This document shows, one piece after another, positions 27,601 to 35,989 of a DNA stretch of 64,000 bases. The stretch covers positions 1 to 64,000 of the forward strand of contig CAJXLP010000004.1 in the NCBI GenBank assembly GCA_913056275.1, given 5' to 3'. How positions within the stretch are numbered: position 1 is the first letter of the stretch; each line of letters begins with the position of its first letter. The translations under genes and the position numbers were made by a program. The stretch comes from an uncultured Mycoplasmatota bacterium. GTDB taxonomy: Bacteria; Bacillota_I; Bacilli_A; Izemoplasmatales; Izemoplasmataceae. The notes beneath the pieces were generated by a model that was given only the letters and a program-made list of their open reading frames with translations, was not told the DNA's origin and did not search any database.

Positions 27601-27907
27601 TTTTTGGTTTACGAAGGGTCGAAAACAAGGCGATAAAGTCGTGCTGTTCTTCCATCGCAAGCTTTTGAAAGGCGTCAATCAAATCATCGGTATGATCAAT
27701 AAAGACGTTGCCTTCCCGTAAATACGGCTCTTGCACACCCAATACGTGGGCAAACTTCGCATATAACTCATCACTTAAGGATTTTTTTGAACGTTCAATG
27801 ACCACAAGGTCTTGATTGGAAATGCCAACGTTTTCCGCGACATCACTCAGTGCAAGGCCTTTTTTCTTTCGCGTTTTTTGAATGCGTTTCCCCGGAGTTT
27901 CATTCAT
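27596..27907 (-). CDS. XRE-family helix-turn-helix protein
   Basis: A 103-residue protein with an N-terminal Cro/CI-type helix-turn-helix (GKRIQKTRKKKGLALSDVAE, then GISNQDLVVIERSKKSL, residues about 6-45) and a C-terminal tail that may dimerise. Target unknown. The start ATG 27907 overlaps the end of the upstream acetyltransferase in ATGAATGA, so the two are co-expressed. An upstream in-frame ATG exists at 27934 but lies inside the acetyltransferase gene without better ribosome-site support. Confidence 0.75.
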   Translation of the reverse strand: MNETPGKRIQKTRKKKGLALSDVAENVGISNQDLVVIERSKKSLSDELYAKFAHVLGVQEPYLREGNVFIDHTDDLIDAFQKLAMEEQHDFIALFSTLRKPKK

Positions 27908-28175
27908 CGAGACGCACATCCTCATACGCATCATAGCGTTTAAACGCAGTCACAACGTAGGAACATTCCGGGCGAATCTTTAATTGATGCTTTCGGGCGT
28001 AGGCCGCCAGTTCATCGAGCAGCTTGCGGGCAATCCCTTGGCCGCGTAGGGATGGATCAACAACGGTTGACGTGGCGATAATGACGCCGTCTTCCGCCGG
28101 TTTATACCGTATTTTAGCCAGTGGATGGTCGGCGTCTCCGTGATAAATCATATGGCCTGTATGGGCGAATTCCAT
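27900..28175 (-). CDS. Short GNAT acetyltransferase, YjdJ/GtNAT-like
   Basis: A 91-residue minimal acetyltransferase of the COG2388 kind. The acetyl-CoA loop is STVVDPSLRGQGIARKLLDE at about residues 36-55, followed by LKIRPECSYVVTAFKRY, a signature of this small family in which the conserved cysteine sits near the end. Substrate unknown. GGAG lies upstream. It is divergent from the Fur-family gene and shares the 28176-28275 promoter region with it. Confidence 0.82.
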   Translation of the reverse strand: MEFAHTGHMIYHGDADHPLAKIRYKPAEDGVIIATSTVVDPSLRGQGIARKLLDELAAYARKHQLKIRPECSYVVTAFKRYDAYEDVRLDE

Positions 28176-28231
28176 GGGCTCCTCCAGTGGTGATTTCGTT
28201 GCGTATTTATTGAAGTAATGATACTATAAAA

Positions 28232-28246
28232 TTGTAATGATTACAA
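28232..28246. promoter_or_regulatory. Fur/PerR/Zur-type operator
   Basis: TTGTAATGATTACAA is a perfect 7-1-7 inverted repeat, the spacing of Fur-superfamily boxes (PerR TTATAATnATTATAA, Zur TCGTAATnATTACGA). It stands 30 bases before a Fur-family gene, overlapping the region right after a possible -10 (TACTATAAA), so autoregulation is likely. Confidence 0.75.
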
Positions 28247-28275
28247 ACATTTAACCCGTTCAAATGGGAGCGCTT

Positions 28276-28692
28276 ATGATGCAAAATGACGCTGTTTTAA
28301 AAGCCCATGGAATCAAACCATCCCTTACTCGGATGATGATTTTTGATTACCTGAATGCGGCGAAACACCATCCCAATGTGGAAGAGATTTACCAAGCCCT
28401 ACAGCCGAAAATTCCCACGCTTTCTAAGACAACCGTGTACAACACGCTTCATTTATTTACAGAAAAACGTGTCGCCCGCGCTGTGATGTTAAAAGACCAG
28501 GAAAATCGCTATGACCTAGCGAGTCATCCACACGCCCATTTTCAGTGCACGAAATGCGGGAAAGTTGAAGACGTTTTTCGCTTACCAGATATCCATCTAG
28601 ACCAGGCACTCCCCAAGCATTCGGTGCATGACGTATCGGTGCTCATTAGTGGAGTGTGCGCGGAGTGTCAAAAAGACGAACCCTTAATCTAA
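28276..28692 (+). CDS. Fur-family metalloregulator (Fur/PerR/Zur type)
   Basis: A 138-residue repressor with an N-terminal winged helix (KPSLTRMMIFDYLNAAKHHP, then SKTTVYNTLHLFTEKRV, residues about 13-75) and a C-terminal dimerisation and metal domain. Metal ligands visible are HPHAHFQC and two CxxC pairs (CTKC near residue 91, CAEC near residue 131) forming the structural zinc site. Which metal or peroxide it senses cannot be decided by eye. ATG 28276 is chosen for GGGAG at 28266-28270. It is adjacent to a matching palindromic operator and followed 13 bases later by an ankyrin-type gene. Confidence 0.9.
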   Translation: MMQNDAVLKAHGIKPSLTRMMIFDYLNAAKHHPNVEEIYQALQPKIPTLSKTTVYNTLHLFTEKRVARAVMLKDQENRYDLASHPHAHFQCTKCGKVEDVFRLPDIHLDQALPKHSVHDVSVLISGVCAECQKDEPLI

Positions 28693-28705
28693 CAAAGGAC
28701 GTGGC

Positions 28706-30202
28706 ATGCTCGATTCATACAAATCTTTCATTACTTCACAAGACTTACTGCATTACGTCGAATGGATTCAAGCCGTTCAAAACGATGATTTAACGGGGTT
28801 TTTAAACGCCTATGACGCCGATGATAACCCAGTTGGAGAACTATTTGACCCTCTGGAAGTCGTCATCGCTTACGGGGCTCAATCCATTTTTGACTACTTT
28901 ATCATGCACGAAAACTACTCGCACTACTATACGCCGTTTAACTTATCTATCTTAACGGTGTGTGCGATTTTTAAACGTGATGAATTTTTATACCGGATGC
29001 TTGCGGAGTGGACGTTTAACGACGATGACTTAGTCGCCTTATACGATTACATCATCCAATATGGATCACTCAACCACTTCAAAGACATCTACCAACAATT
29101 TCCCATCGATGCGTCCGCTCATCTTGACTTATTGCGTTTAGCGCTGGACCACGAAAGCATTTTTTTCTTTCTTAAGCAACACACCGATTATGAAACACTC
29201 ACCCAACATCCCGATTTTATTTATGATGTCGTGGCTTATTTTCCGCAATATTTAAGCGTTATTGAAGCGGTCGAAGACGTCCAATTTCTGACTGACACAG
29301 ACGCTTTTATCAAACTCTTTGAATTCGACCGGTTTTCTGATTTTAAACGGACGCTAGATTTTTGTTTGAAACGGGGCCTTGACGTGAACGCAGACGGGGA
29401 CTATGGCTTTCATCTCATCCACCTTGCCTTGAGGCACGCAAAACGGGCTAAGTACGTGGAATATCTAGTGGCCCGCGGGGCCGATGTGAGTGTAACAACA
29501 TCCCTTGGGTACGCTGCGGCCCACCAATTAATATTGCGAGATGCCCGGTTCACCTTAGAAATCTCTCACCTCATTGATTTTGATGCCACCGACGAATCCG
29601 GAAAAACTTTAAATGATTATGACACGTTTGACCGGCAACCGGAATTTTATGAAGAAGCAGTCATCGCGATGATTCGGATGATCTTCAACCTCGATGAAAA
29701 AGCGATCTATGAGCTCGATACGGAAGAATTTTACGCGCTTGCGAAAATGCACGGATTGAAACTATTTACCCCGTACATCACCCTGGCTGAATTTGAAACG
29801 GTCGCCATGAAAGACGCCTTTACCCAACGGCTTTATGACACGGGACTGGAATCCATGGACGTCGATCAACTGGCCCAAGTGTTTCAAACGAAATTTAATC
29901 ATCCGGCAGACCGGACCATTCAAATCATGTCACCGATTGATTACGTCGAAACGTTTAGCGATGACTTCCAAAAGTTTGCGGATGAAACCAATGCCACCTT
30001 TAAAATTGCCTCTGAAGGCTATGAAATCAATCAGCTTGCACACATTGAATACACCTTTCACCCGCATCAACCCATCGATAAAAAAGCCGTCGTATATTCG
30101 CACTTAGTTGACGTGTACTTCATTCATATGTTTTATCAAATTCCCTTTGCGAACATTGAGTATGACCCAATTATCTCCTCGCAGAAACGGTTTTTGAGTT
30201 AG
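28706..30202 (+). CDS. Ankyrin-repeat-like protein, function unknown
   Basis: A 498-residue acidic protein without signal peptide. Residues about 226-275 resemble two ankyrin repeats (DGDYGFHLIHLALRHAKRAK, then VEYLVARGADV and YAAAHQLIL). The N-terminal half consists of helical, aromatic-rich repeats with weaker ankyrin-like periodicity (LEVVIAYGAQSIFDYFI). The C-terminal 140 residues form a different domain that I do not recognise. It follows the Fur-family gene by 13 bases and precedes a membrane protein by nine, so the three probably share a transcript. A protein-interaction role is inference. Confidence 0.7.
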   Translation: MLDSYKSFITSQDLLHYVEWIQAVQNDDLTGFLNAYDADDNPVGELFDPLEVVIAYGAQSIFDYFIMHENYSHYYTPFNLSILTVCAIFKRDEFLYRMLAEWTFNDDDLVALYDYIIQYGSLNHFKDIYQQFPIDASAHLDLLRLALDHESIFFFLKQHTDYETLTQHPDFIYDVVAYFPQYLSVIEAVEDVQFLTDTDAFIKLFEFDRFSDFKRTLDFCLKRGLDVNADGDYGFHLIHLALRHAKRAKYVEYLVARGADVSVTTSLGYAAAHQLILRDARFTLEISHLIDFDATDESGKTLNDYDTFDRQPEFYEEAVIAMIRMIFNLDEKAIYELDTEEFYALAKMHGLKLFTPYITLAEFETVAMKDAFTQRLYDTGLESMDVDQLAQVFQTKFNHPADRTIQIMSPIDYVETFSDDFQKFADETNATFKIASEGYEINQLAHIEYTFHPHQPIDKKAVVYSHLVDVYFIHMFYQIPFANIEYDPIISSQKRFLS

Positions 30203-30211
30203 GAGTGCCCC

Positions 30212-30931
30212 ATGATTATTGATTTTAAAAGCAACCTTGTACTACTCATTATGAGCATTGTCTTGGCGGCCATCTTAGGGGTCTATCTCGTCAATAACTC
30301 AGAAGGCATCGATCTATTTACACTGATCATTTTAGGGTTGATTTATTTCGTCTTAACGTGGATGCAAATGCGACGGAACACCCAACGCATGGTCCAACAA
30401 TTGGAAATGGTTTTAATGATTCAATTAAACGTCAAAAGTTACCGGGAAGCCTACGAAAAAATGGTCTTTCACGGAGCCAAGTATTCACCGCTTTGGAACG
30501 TGACCAAGCGGGAGCGCTTAGCCATTGCTTATTTACTTGAAGGCAATTATGCCGGTGCACGAAAGATTGTGGACGGTTTAGAAGAAAAGTACCACGTCTT
30601 TTTAGAGACCGATCCGTATTCGGCCTATTTACTGAGTGTCATCAAAACCTTGGACGCCTATTTAAGTCAAGATTTAAAAGCGGCCAAGAAAGCGCTTCAA
30701 GAAGAAACGACTGCCTTTGATAAACTCCCCGACAAAGTGCAGGGCCAATTGGCCGACAATCCCAGTGGCTTTCACCGCGTATTGCATGAATTGAACACTC
30801 ACCTGGATGACACTGATCCGACATGGATGGACGAAAAATCACCGTTTATCCAAGGCGTCATCAAGCTCGTGCTCAATCATCAAAAAAAGGCCGACTATCC
30901 GCCCGCCTTTGTGCGTGAAACGCCTGCTTAA
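30212..30931 (+). CDS. Membrane-anchored helical-repeat protein, function unknown
   Basis: A 239-residue protein with two N-terminal membrane segments (LVLLIMSIVLAAILGVYLV and LFTLIILGLIYFVLTWMQM) and a cytoplasmic helical region with TPR-like periodicity (AIAYLLEGNYAGARKIVDGL near residue 107). Family not recognised. It follows the ankyrin-like gene by nine bases with GGAG upstream. Its TAA shares two bases with the converging gene's stop, and both stops sit in the loop of a terminator. Confidence 0.7.
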   Translation: MIIDFKSNLVLLIMSIVLAAILGVYLVNNSEGIDLFTLIILGLIYFVLTWMQMRRNTQRMVQQLEMVLMIQLNVKSYREAYEKMVFHGAKYSPLWNVTKRERLAIAYLLEGNYAGARKIVDGLEEKYHVFLETDPYSAYLLSVIKTLDAYLSQDLKAAKKALQEETTAFDKLPDKVQGQLADNPSGFHRVLHELNTHLDDTDPTWMDEKSPFIQGVIKLVLNHQKKADYPPAFVRETPA

Positions 30932-30947
30932 TGCAGGCGTTTTTTTT
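30919..30947 (+). terminator. Terminator containing two overlapping stop codons
   Basis: CGCCTGC (30921-30927) pairs with GCAGGCG (30933-30939); the loop TTAAT carries TAA on the plus strand and TAA on the minus strand. A run of eight T follows on the plus strand, so it terminates the ankyrin operon. Confidence 0.85.
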
Positions 30948-31509
30948 CGGCCCGAGTTTTCACAGCGAGTAAGAGACTCCCGAGCATTAAGTAAAACGCA
31001 AAGATGCCTGTGACATAAAGCACTACCCCGAACAGTCCCAAGGTTGGAATGTCTAAGAAGAAGTAGGCATATTCAAGGGTGAGTGTGCCATAAATGAAGG
31101 CGTAGACTAAATAAAGCACGGGCAACCATAAGTAGACTAAGAGCGTCCGTTTCATCGGCATGGCTTCTTGGGTAAAGAACAGTAAATCAATTAATAATAC
31201 ATAGGGCACGACATAGTGTAAAATCGCCCATTGCCACCGGCTATTGAGAATGTCGTCTACGATCATAAAATCGTCAATCAGCAAATTAATGTAAACCAGG
31301 TTGATAACCAGACCAATCATGACGGCAAATAAGATGTGTTTTTCCGGAATAAAGTTAAATATGATTCCCACCATCACGGCGAAGATGATGACGTTCCCCG
31401 TATTGGTGAAATAATTTAAAAACAATAATGGATCCCCGTCATATGCAGCAATCAATGCCGCCCCTAAAAGCAAAGTTAAAGCGATGCGGCTGATTTGTTT
31501 AAATGGCAT
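30928..31509 (-). CDS. Pr6Pr-family membrane protein
   Basis: A 193-residue protein with six membrane segments of the Pr6Pr group. Landmarks are NYFTNTGN near residue 33, HYVVPYVLLIDLLFF near residue 98 and the VYLWLPVLYLVYAFIYG to YAYFFLDIPTLG segment. Function of this family is unknown. It converges on the TPR-like gene with a four-base overlap. The promoter region carries an inverted repeat resembling the Fur-family operator halves. GGAG precedes the ATG. Confidence 0.75.
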   Translation of the reverse strand: MPFKQISRIALTLLLGAALIAAYDGDPLLFLNYFTNTGNVIIFAVMVGIIFNFIPEKHILFAVMIGLVINLVYINLLIDDFMIVDDILNSRWQWAILHYVVPYVLLIDLLFFTQEAMPMKRTLLVYLWLPVLYLVYAFIYGTLTLEYAYFFLDIPTLGLFGVVLYVTGIFAFYLMLGSLLLAVKTRAEKKRLH

Positions 31510-31532
31510 GTGCAGCTCCTCGTATTAATCTA

Positions 31533-31559
31533 TTGTAATCATAGCACAATTGATTACAA
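31533..31559. repeat. Inverted repeat TTGTAATC-N11-GATTACAA upstream of the Pr6Pr gene
   Basis: Perfect eight-base arms (31533-31540 and 31552-31559) flank a possible minus-strand -10 (TATGAT). Each arm matches a half of the 28232 operator with one extra base. It may be an operator for the same Fur-family regulator or for another dimeric repressor. Confidence 0.5.
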
Positions 31560-31564
31560 AACAT

Positions 31565-31594
31565 AAAAAAACATCACCGAAGTGATGTTTTTTT
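31565..31594. terminator. Terminator after groEL
   Basis: AAAAAAACATCAC / GTGATGTTTTTTT around CGAA, directly after the groEL stop on the minus strand; symmetric, so it could work in both directions. Confidence 0.85.
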
Positions 31595-31597
31595 GGC

Positions 31598-33512
<1,915 letters not shown>

Positions 33513-33537
33513 GCTTATTCCTCCATATTTTGTTCTT

Positions 33538-33564
33538 TTAGCACTCAACATGAGTGTGTGCTAA
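33538..33564. promoter_or_regulatory. CIRCE operator (HrcA site)
   Basis: TTAGCACTC, nine bases, then GTGTGCTAA. It matches the CIRCE consensus (GAGTGCTAA on the right arm) with one mismatch. It lies just downstream of the groES -10, where bound HrcA blocks transcription. Confidence 0.92.
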
Positions 33565-33568
33565 TATA

Positions 33569-33597
33569 CTTATACACCAGGCTGAAAATCTTGTCAA
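33569..33597 (-). promoter_or_regulatory. Sigma-A promoter of groES-groEL
   Basis: On the minus strand TTGACA (33592-33597), 17-base spacer and TATAAG (33569-33574), immediately upstream of CIRCE. Confidence 0.85.
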
Positions 33598-33613
33598 GAT
33601 ATCCTCCTAAAAA

Positions 33614-33642
33614 TTGCGAAAAAAATCCCCTTCGCCTATACT
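33614..33642 (+). promoter_or_regulatory. Promoter of the GlpP-like gene
   Basis: TTGCGA (33614-33619), 17-base spacer, TATACT (33637-33642). The predicted start leaves a leader of only about nine bases that holds the AGAGGTG ribosome site. Confidence 0.6.
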
Positions 33643-33657
33643 AAAAAAGAGGTGCTT

Positions 33658-34194
33658 ATGTTTAATCAATTTGTCATTCCTGCAATTAGCTCGCATCAGG
33701 CGATGCGGCATTTCTTCAAAACGGATTTAGAGATCGGCTTGCTGATGAATTTCCAGTTGGCCCAATTGGATGAATTAATCTCTGCCATGCGGGCCCATCA
33801 AAAAAAAGTATTTGTCCATTTAGAATTAATTAAAGGATTAAGTAACGACGAATTCGGAGCCATTTATTTGATTCAAAACTTCCAAGTTGATGGCATCATA
33901 ACGACGAAACCAAGAGTCATCGAACTCTGCAAAAAACGATCCACTTTTTCCATCATGCGGTTTTTCTTAAAAGATACGTTATCTTTGAACCAAAGTTTGG
34001 AAATGATGAAACATTACCAACCCGATGCCGTTGAATTACTCCCGGCCATCCCACACATGATCGACACGGTGAAAACACACCATGACATCCCAATCTTTTT
34101 AGGTGGCCTCATTAAAAACCAAGCCGAAGTCGAAGATGCAAAGAACGGTGGGGCCGTTGGTATTACCACATCCAGTGAAAGTCTCTGGCATTGA
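33658..34194 (+). CDS. glpP: Glycerol-3-phosphate-responsive antiterminator GlpP
   Basis: A 178-residue protein of the GlpP family, which binds glycerol 3-phosphate and lets polymerase read through terminators before glp genes. Landmarks are VIPAISS at the start, FVHLELIKGLSNDEFG near residue 58, and VELLPAIPHMI near residue 125, then FLGGLI and GAVGITTSSESLWH at the end, a TIM-barrel-like phosphate pocket. No glp structural gene is in the window, so its targets lie elsewhere. ATG 33658 is chosen over a GTG at 33652 because the latter overlaps the ribosome site. Confidence 0.88.
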   Translation: MFNQFVIPAISSHQAMRHFFKTDLEIGLLMNFQLAQLDELISAMRAHQKKVFVHLELIKGLSNDEFGAIYLIQNFQVDGIITTKPRVIELCKKRSTFSIMRFFLKDTLSLNQSLEMMKHYQPDAVELLPAIPHMIDTVKTHHDIPIFLGGLIKNQAEVEDAKNGGAVGITTSSESLWH

Positions 34195-34198
34195 GCAA

Positions 34199-34229
34199 AA
34201 AAAAACATCAACCGCGGTTGATGTTTTTT
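34199..34229. terminator. Bidirectional terminator after glpP
   Basis: AAAAACATCAAC / GTTGATGTTTTT with a CGCG centre, between glpP and the converging lipoprotein gene. A-run and T-run on both sides. Confidence 0.85.
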
Positions 34230-34233
34230 AATG

Positions 34234-34755
34234 TTATTGTGCTTTGTCTAAGGCGTCTTCAATGGCGCTGATGTATGTATCTACGGTAATTGAGACACCC
34301 GCTACAGCATCGCTTGGGTTTTCAAATGACCCTTCGACAATGCTCCAGTCAGTTGGGACGCCTTGGGCATCAACGACGGCTTGGCCAAGTGCATCGACTT
34401 GTTCCCACCACATCATTTCGCCTTCAACTGAACAGTTTTCGACGCCGCCATGCATGTCATACGCACAGCCATCGTCCAACGCACGTTTCGTGGTTGCAAT
34501 ACCATCTGTTGGGCCGCCTCGGCCTTCCCAAGTGATTTCGCCACCTTCTTCAGATTGGAGATACACCTCATCGATTAAGACACTTTCAATCATGCCATTT
34601 TCATCAACTGTGACAACCGCAATTGAGGGTTCGCTTCCTACTGTATACCCGTGGTAAACACCCGGTGTATACTCTCCTTGTTCAGCAGTTCCGCCGCATG
34701 CTGCGAGGGTGCCAACAAGACCTAGTAAAAATAGAGCTAGGACAAATTTCTTCAT
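34234..34755 (-). CDS. FMN-binding-domain lipoprotein
   Basis: A 173-residue exported lipoprotein with signal peptide and lipobox (LVGTLAAC, Cys near residue 20). The mature part resembles the FMN-binding domain found in Bacillota lipoproteins such as PplA: GVYHGYTVG at the start, VVTVDENGMIESVLIDEVYL in the middle and DAVAGVSITVDTYISAIEDA at the end. DAVAGVS fits the DxxSGA(T/S)-type flavinylation motif loosely. Covalent FMN attachment would need an ApbE, not seen in the window. A role in extracellular electron transfer is inference from family. ATG 34755 follows GGAGA. Confidence 0.72.
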   Translation of the reverse strand: MKKFVLALFLLGLVGTLAACGGTAEQGEYTPGVYHGYTVGSEPSIAVVTVDENGMIESVLIDEVYLQSEEGGEITWEGRGGPTDGIATTKRALDDGCAYDMHGGVENCSVEGEMMWWEQVDALGQAVVDAQGVPTDWSIVEGSFENPSDAVAGVSITVDTYISAIEDALDKAQ

Positions 34756-34786
34756 GGAGATTCTCCTTTTACTTTTAGATACCTTT

Positions 34787-34815
34787 ATTATACTTGTCAT
34801 ACAACTATCTATCAA
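34787..34815 (-). promoter_or_regulatory. Sigma-A promoter of the FMN-binding lipoprotein
   Basis: Minus-strand TTGATA (34810-34815), 17-base spacer, TATAAT (34787-34792); start about 25 bases before the ATG. Confidence 0.75.
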
Positions 34816-34834
34816 CCTTTGACAATAATTTATT

Positions 34835-34880
34835 AAAAACACACTTTACCGCTCAATCAAGGCGATAAAGTGTGTTTTTT
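34835..34880 (-). terminator. Terminator after the alpha/beta hydrolase
   Basis: Stem AAACACACTTTA / TAAAGTGTGTTT with further GC pairs, about 45 bases, overlapping the hydrolase stop. The T-run on the minus strand ends near 34835. It can also act on the plus strand. Confidence 0.75.
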
Positions 34881-35799
34881 AATCGTTATTTAGAAAGTTT
34901 ACAATTAAGCGGCTGGTAATTTCGGGTTTTTCCAGGTAAGGCAAGTGTCCAGCCCCCTCGATAATCGCACTTTCCGCCTGCGGATACAGGGTTAAATACG
35001 TATCGAGTAATTCTGGCGGTGCCCATGTGTCTAAGCTCCCATATGCGATGAATACAGGAATATCAATCTTTTCCGCAAAATCAATCGGATACTCGGTATC
35101 AACTTCTAACGAGAATTGTTGAAGAATGTCTGATGGGATGCTGTGATTTTGAATCATCGCGGGACGAAATGTTTCTCTAGGTAAAGGCTCAACAGGCCCC
35201 GTATTAAATCCTAAGCGTTGCAGCCAATAGTTTTGGAAAAAGACTCTCAGTAATACACTCGGTACACGAACGGACTCGATTTCGGCATCGGGAGCGACGG
35301 GATCGAGTAAAAGAAGCTTTTCAACACGCTCTGACGTAGCAGCCATGTGTTGTGCGATTTCACCGCCCATCGAATGACCGAGTAAGGCAAACGAATCAAT
35401 GCCCATGGTGGCCGTTGCTTTGAGAAGTGTTGAGGCTTGATTGGCACTTGTGTATAGATAATCAGCCGGTTTATCACTCATCCCAAAGCCCGGTGTGTCA
35501 ATGGCAATCACTCGCGTATTAAAAGCCTCATCATCGACGTTTTTAAATAGATCCACGTATTCATAGCTGCTTCCTAAAAACCCGTGTACGATGACCAGTG
35601 TTTGCTCGCCTTCGCTGATTAATTCCCGGTAGGCAATGGAATTGCCATCCACTTCAACTGTTTCGTAATCATATAGTGGACTCTCACTGGCTTGCCGAGC
35701 AAATACCGCAATGGTAATTTCACTCGCCGTGAAAAACACCAATATAAACACAAGTGTACTCAGGAATAGCCATTTTAAAAATTTTAGTAATTTTTTCAC
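34879..35799 (-). CDS. Membrane-anchored alpha/beta hydrolase
   Basis: A 306-residue hydrolase with one N-terminal membrane anchor (LFLSTLVFILVFFTASEI) and an external or membrane-associated catalytic domain. The oxyanion HG is in VIVHGFLGSSYEY, the nucleophile in LGHSMGGEIAQH near residue 142, the acid in YGSLDTWAPP and the histidine in GAGHLPYLEKPE near the end, so the triad is intact. Substrate unknown. I choose GTG 35799, which has GAGGT seven bases upstream; the open frame starts at a TTG that overlaps this site. It diverges from the phosphorylase operon. Confidence 0.8.
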   Translation of the reverse strand: MKKLLKFLKWLFLSTLVFILVFFTASEITIAVFARQASESPLYDYETVEVDGNSIAYRELISEGEQTLVIVHGFLGSSYEYVDLFKNVDDEAFNTRVIAIDTPGFGMSDKPADYLYTSANQASTLLKATATMGIDSFALLGHSMGGEIAQHMAATSERVEKLLLLDPVAPDAEIESVRVPSVLLRVFFQNYWLQRLGFNTGPVEPLPRETFRPAMIQNHSIPSDILQQFSLEVDTEYPIDFAEKIDIPVFIAYGSLDTWAPPELLDTYLTLYPQAESAIIEGAGHLPYLEKPEITSRLIVNFLNND

Positions 35800-35838
35800 A
35801 TTTAACCTCAATAATACTCATCTAGAAACGTTAAAACA

Positions 35839-35866
35839 TTTACATAAAACTAACAACCTTTATAAT
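35839..35866 (+). promoter_or_regulatory. Promoter of the phosphorylase operon
   Basis: TTTACA (35839-35844), 16-base spacer and TATAAT (35861-35866). A weak CcpA-type match (TAGAAACGTTAAAA, 35823-35836, two mismatches to the cre consensus) lies just upstream. The leader runs about 117 bases to the first ATG and holds no feature I can name. Confidence 0.65.
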
Positions 35867-35989
35867 AGACCAAAGAAGCCTGTGTAAACAACTCATATGA
35901 CAGATAGTCAATGGTTTAGACCCTTTAGTAATTAATAAGTCCCAGCCGTGCGGTGCATCGTTTATTCGGCCGTATTTAAGGAGAATGTC

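Noticed and set aside
35823-35836. CcpA cre site as a separate feature
   Set aside because: Two mismatches to the consensus and no second site; mentioned only with the promoter.
35896-35934. Short frame MTDSQWFRPFSN in the phosphorylase operon leader
   Set aside because: No ribosome site and no relation to a control mechanism; probably chance.
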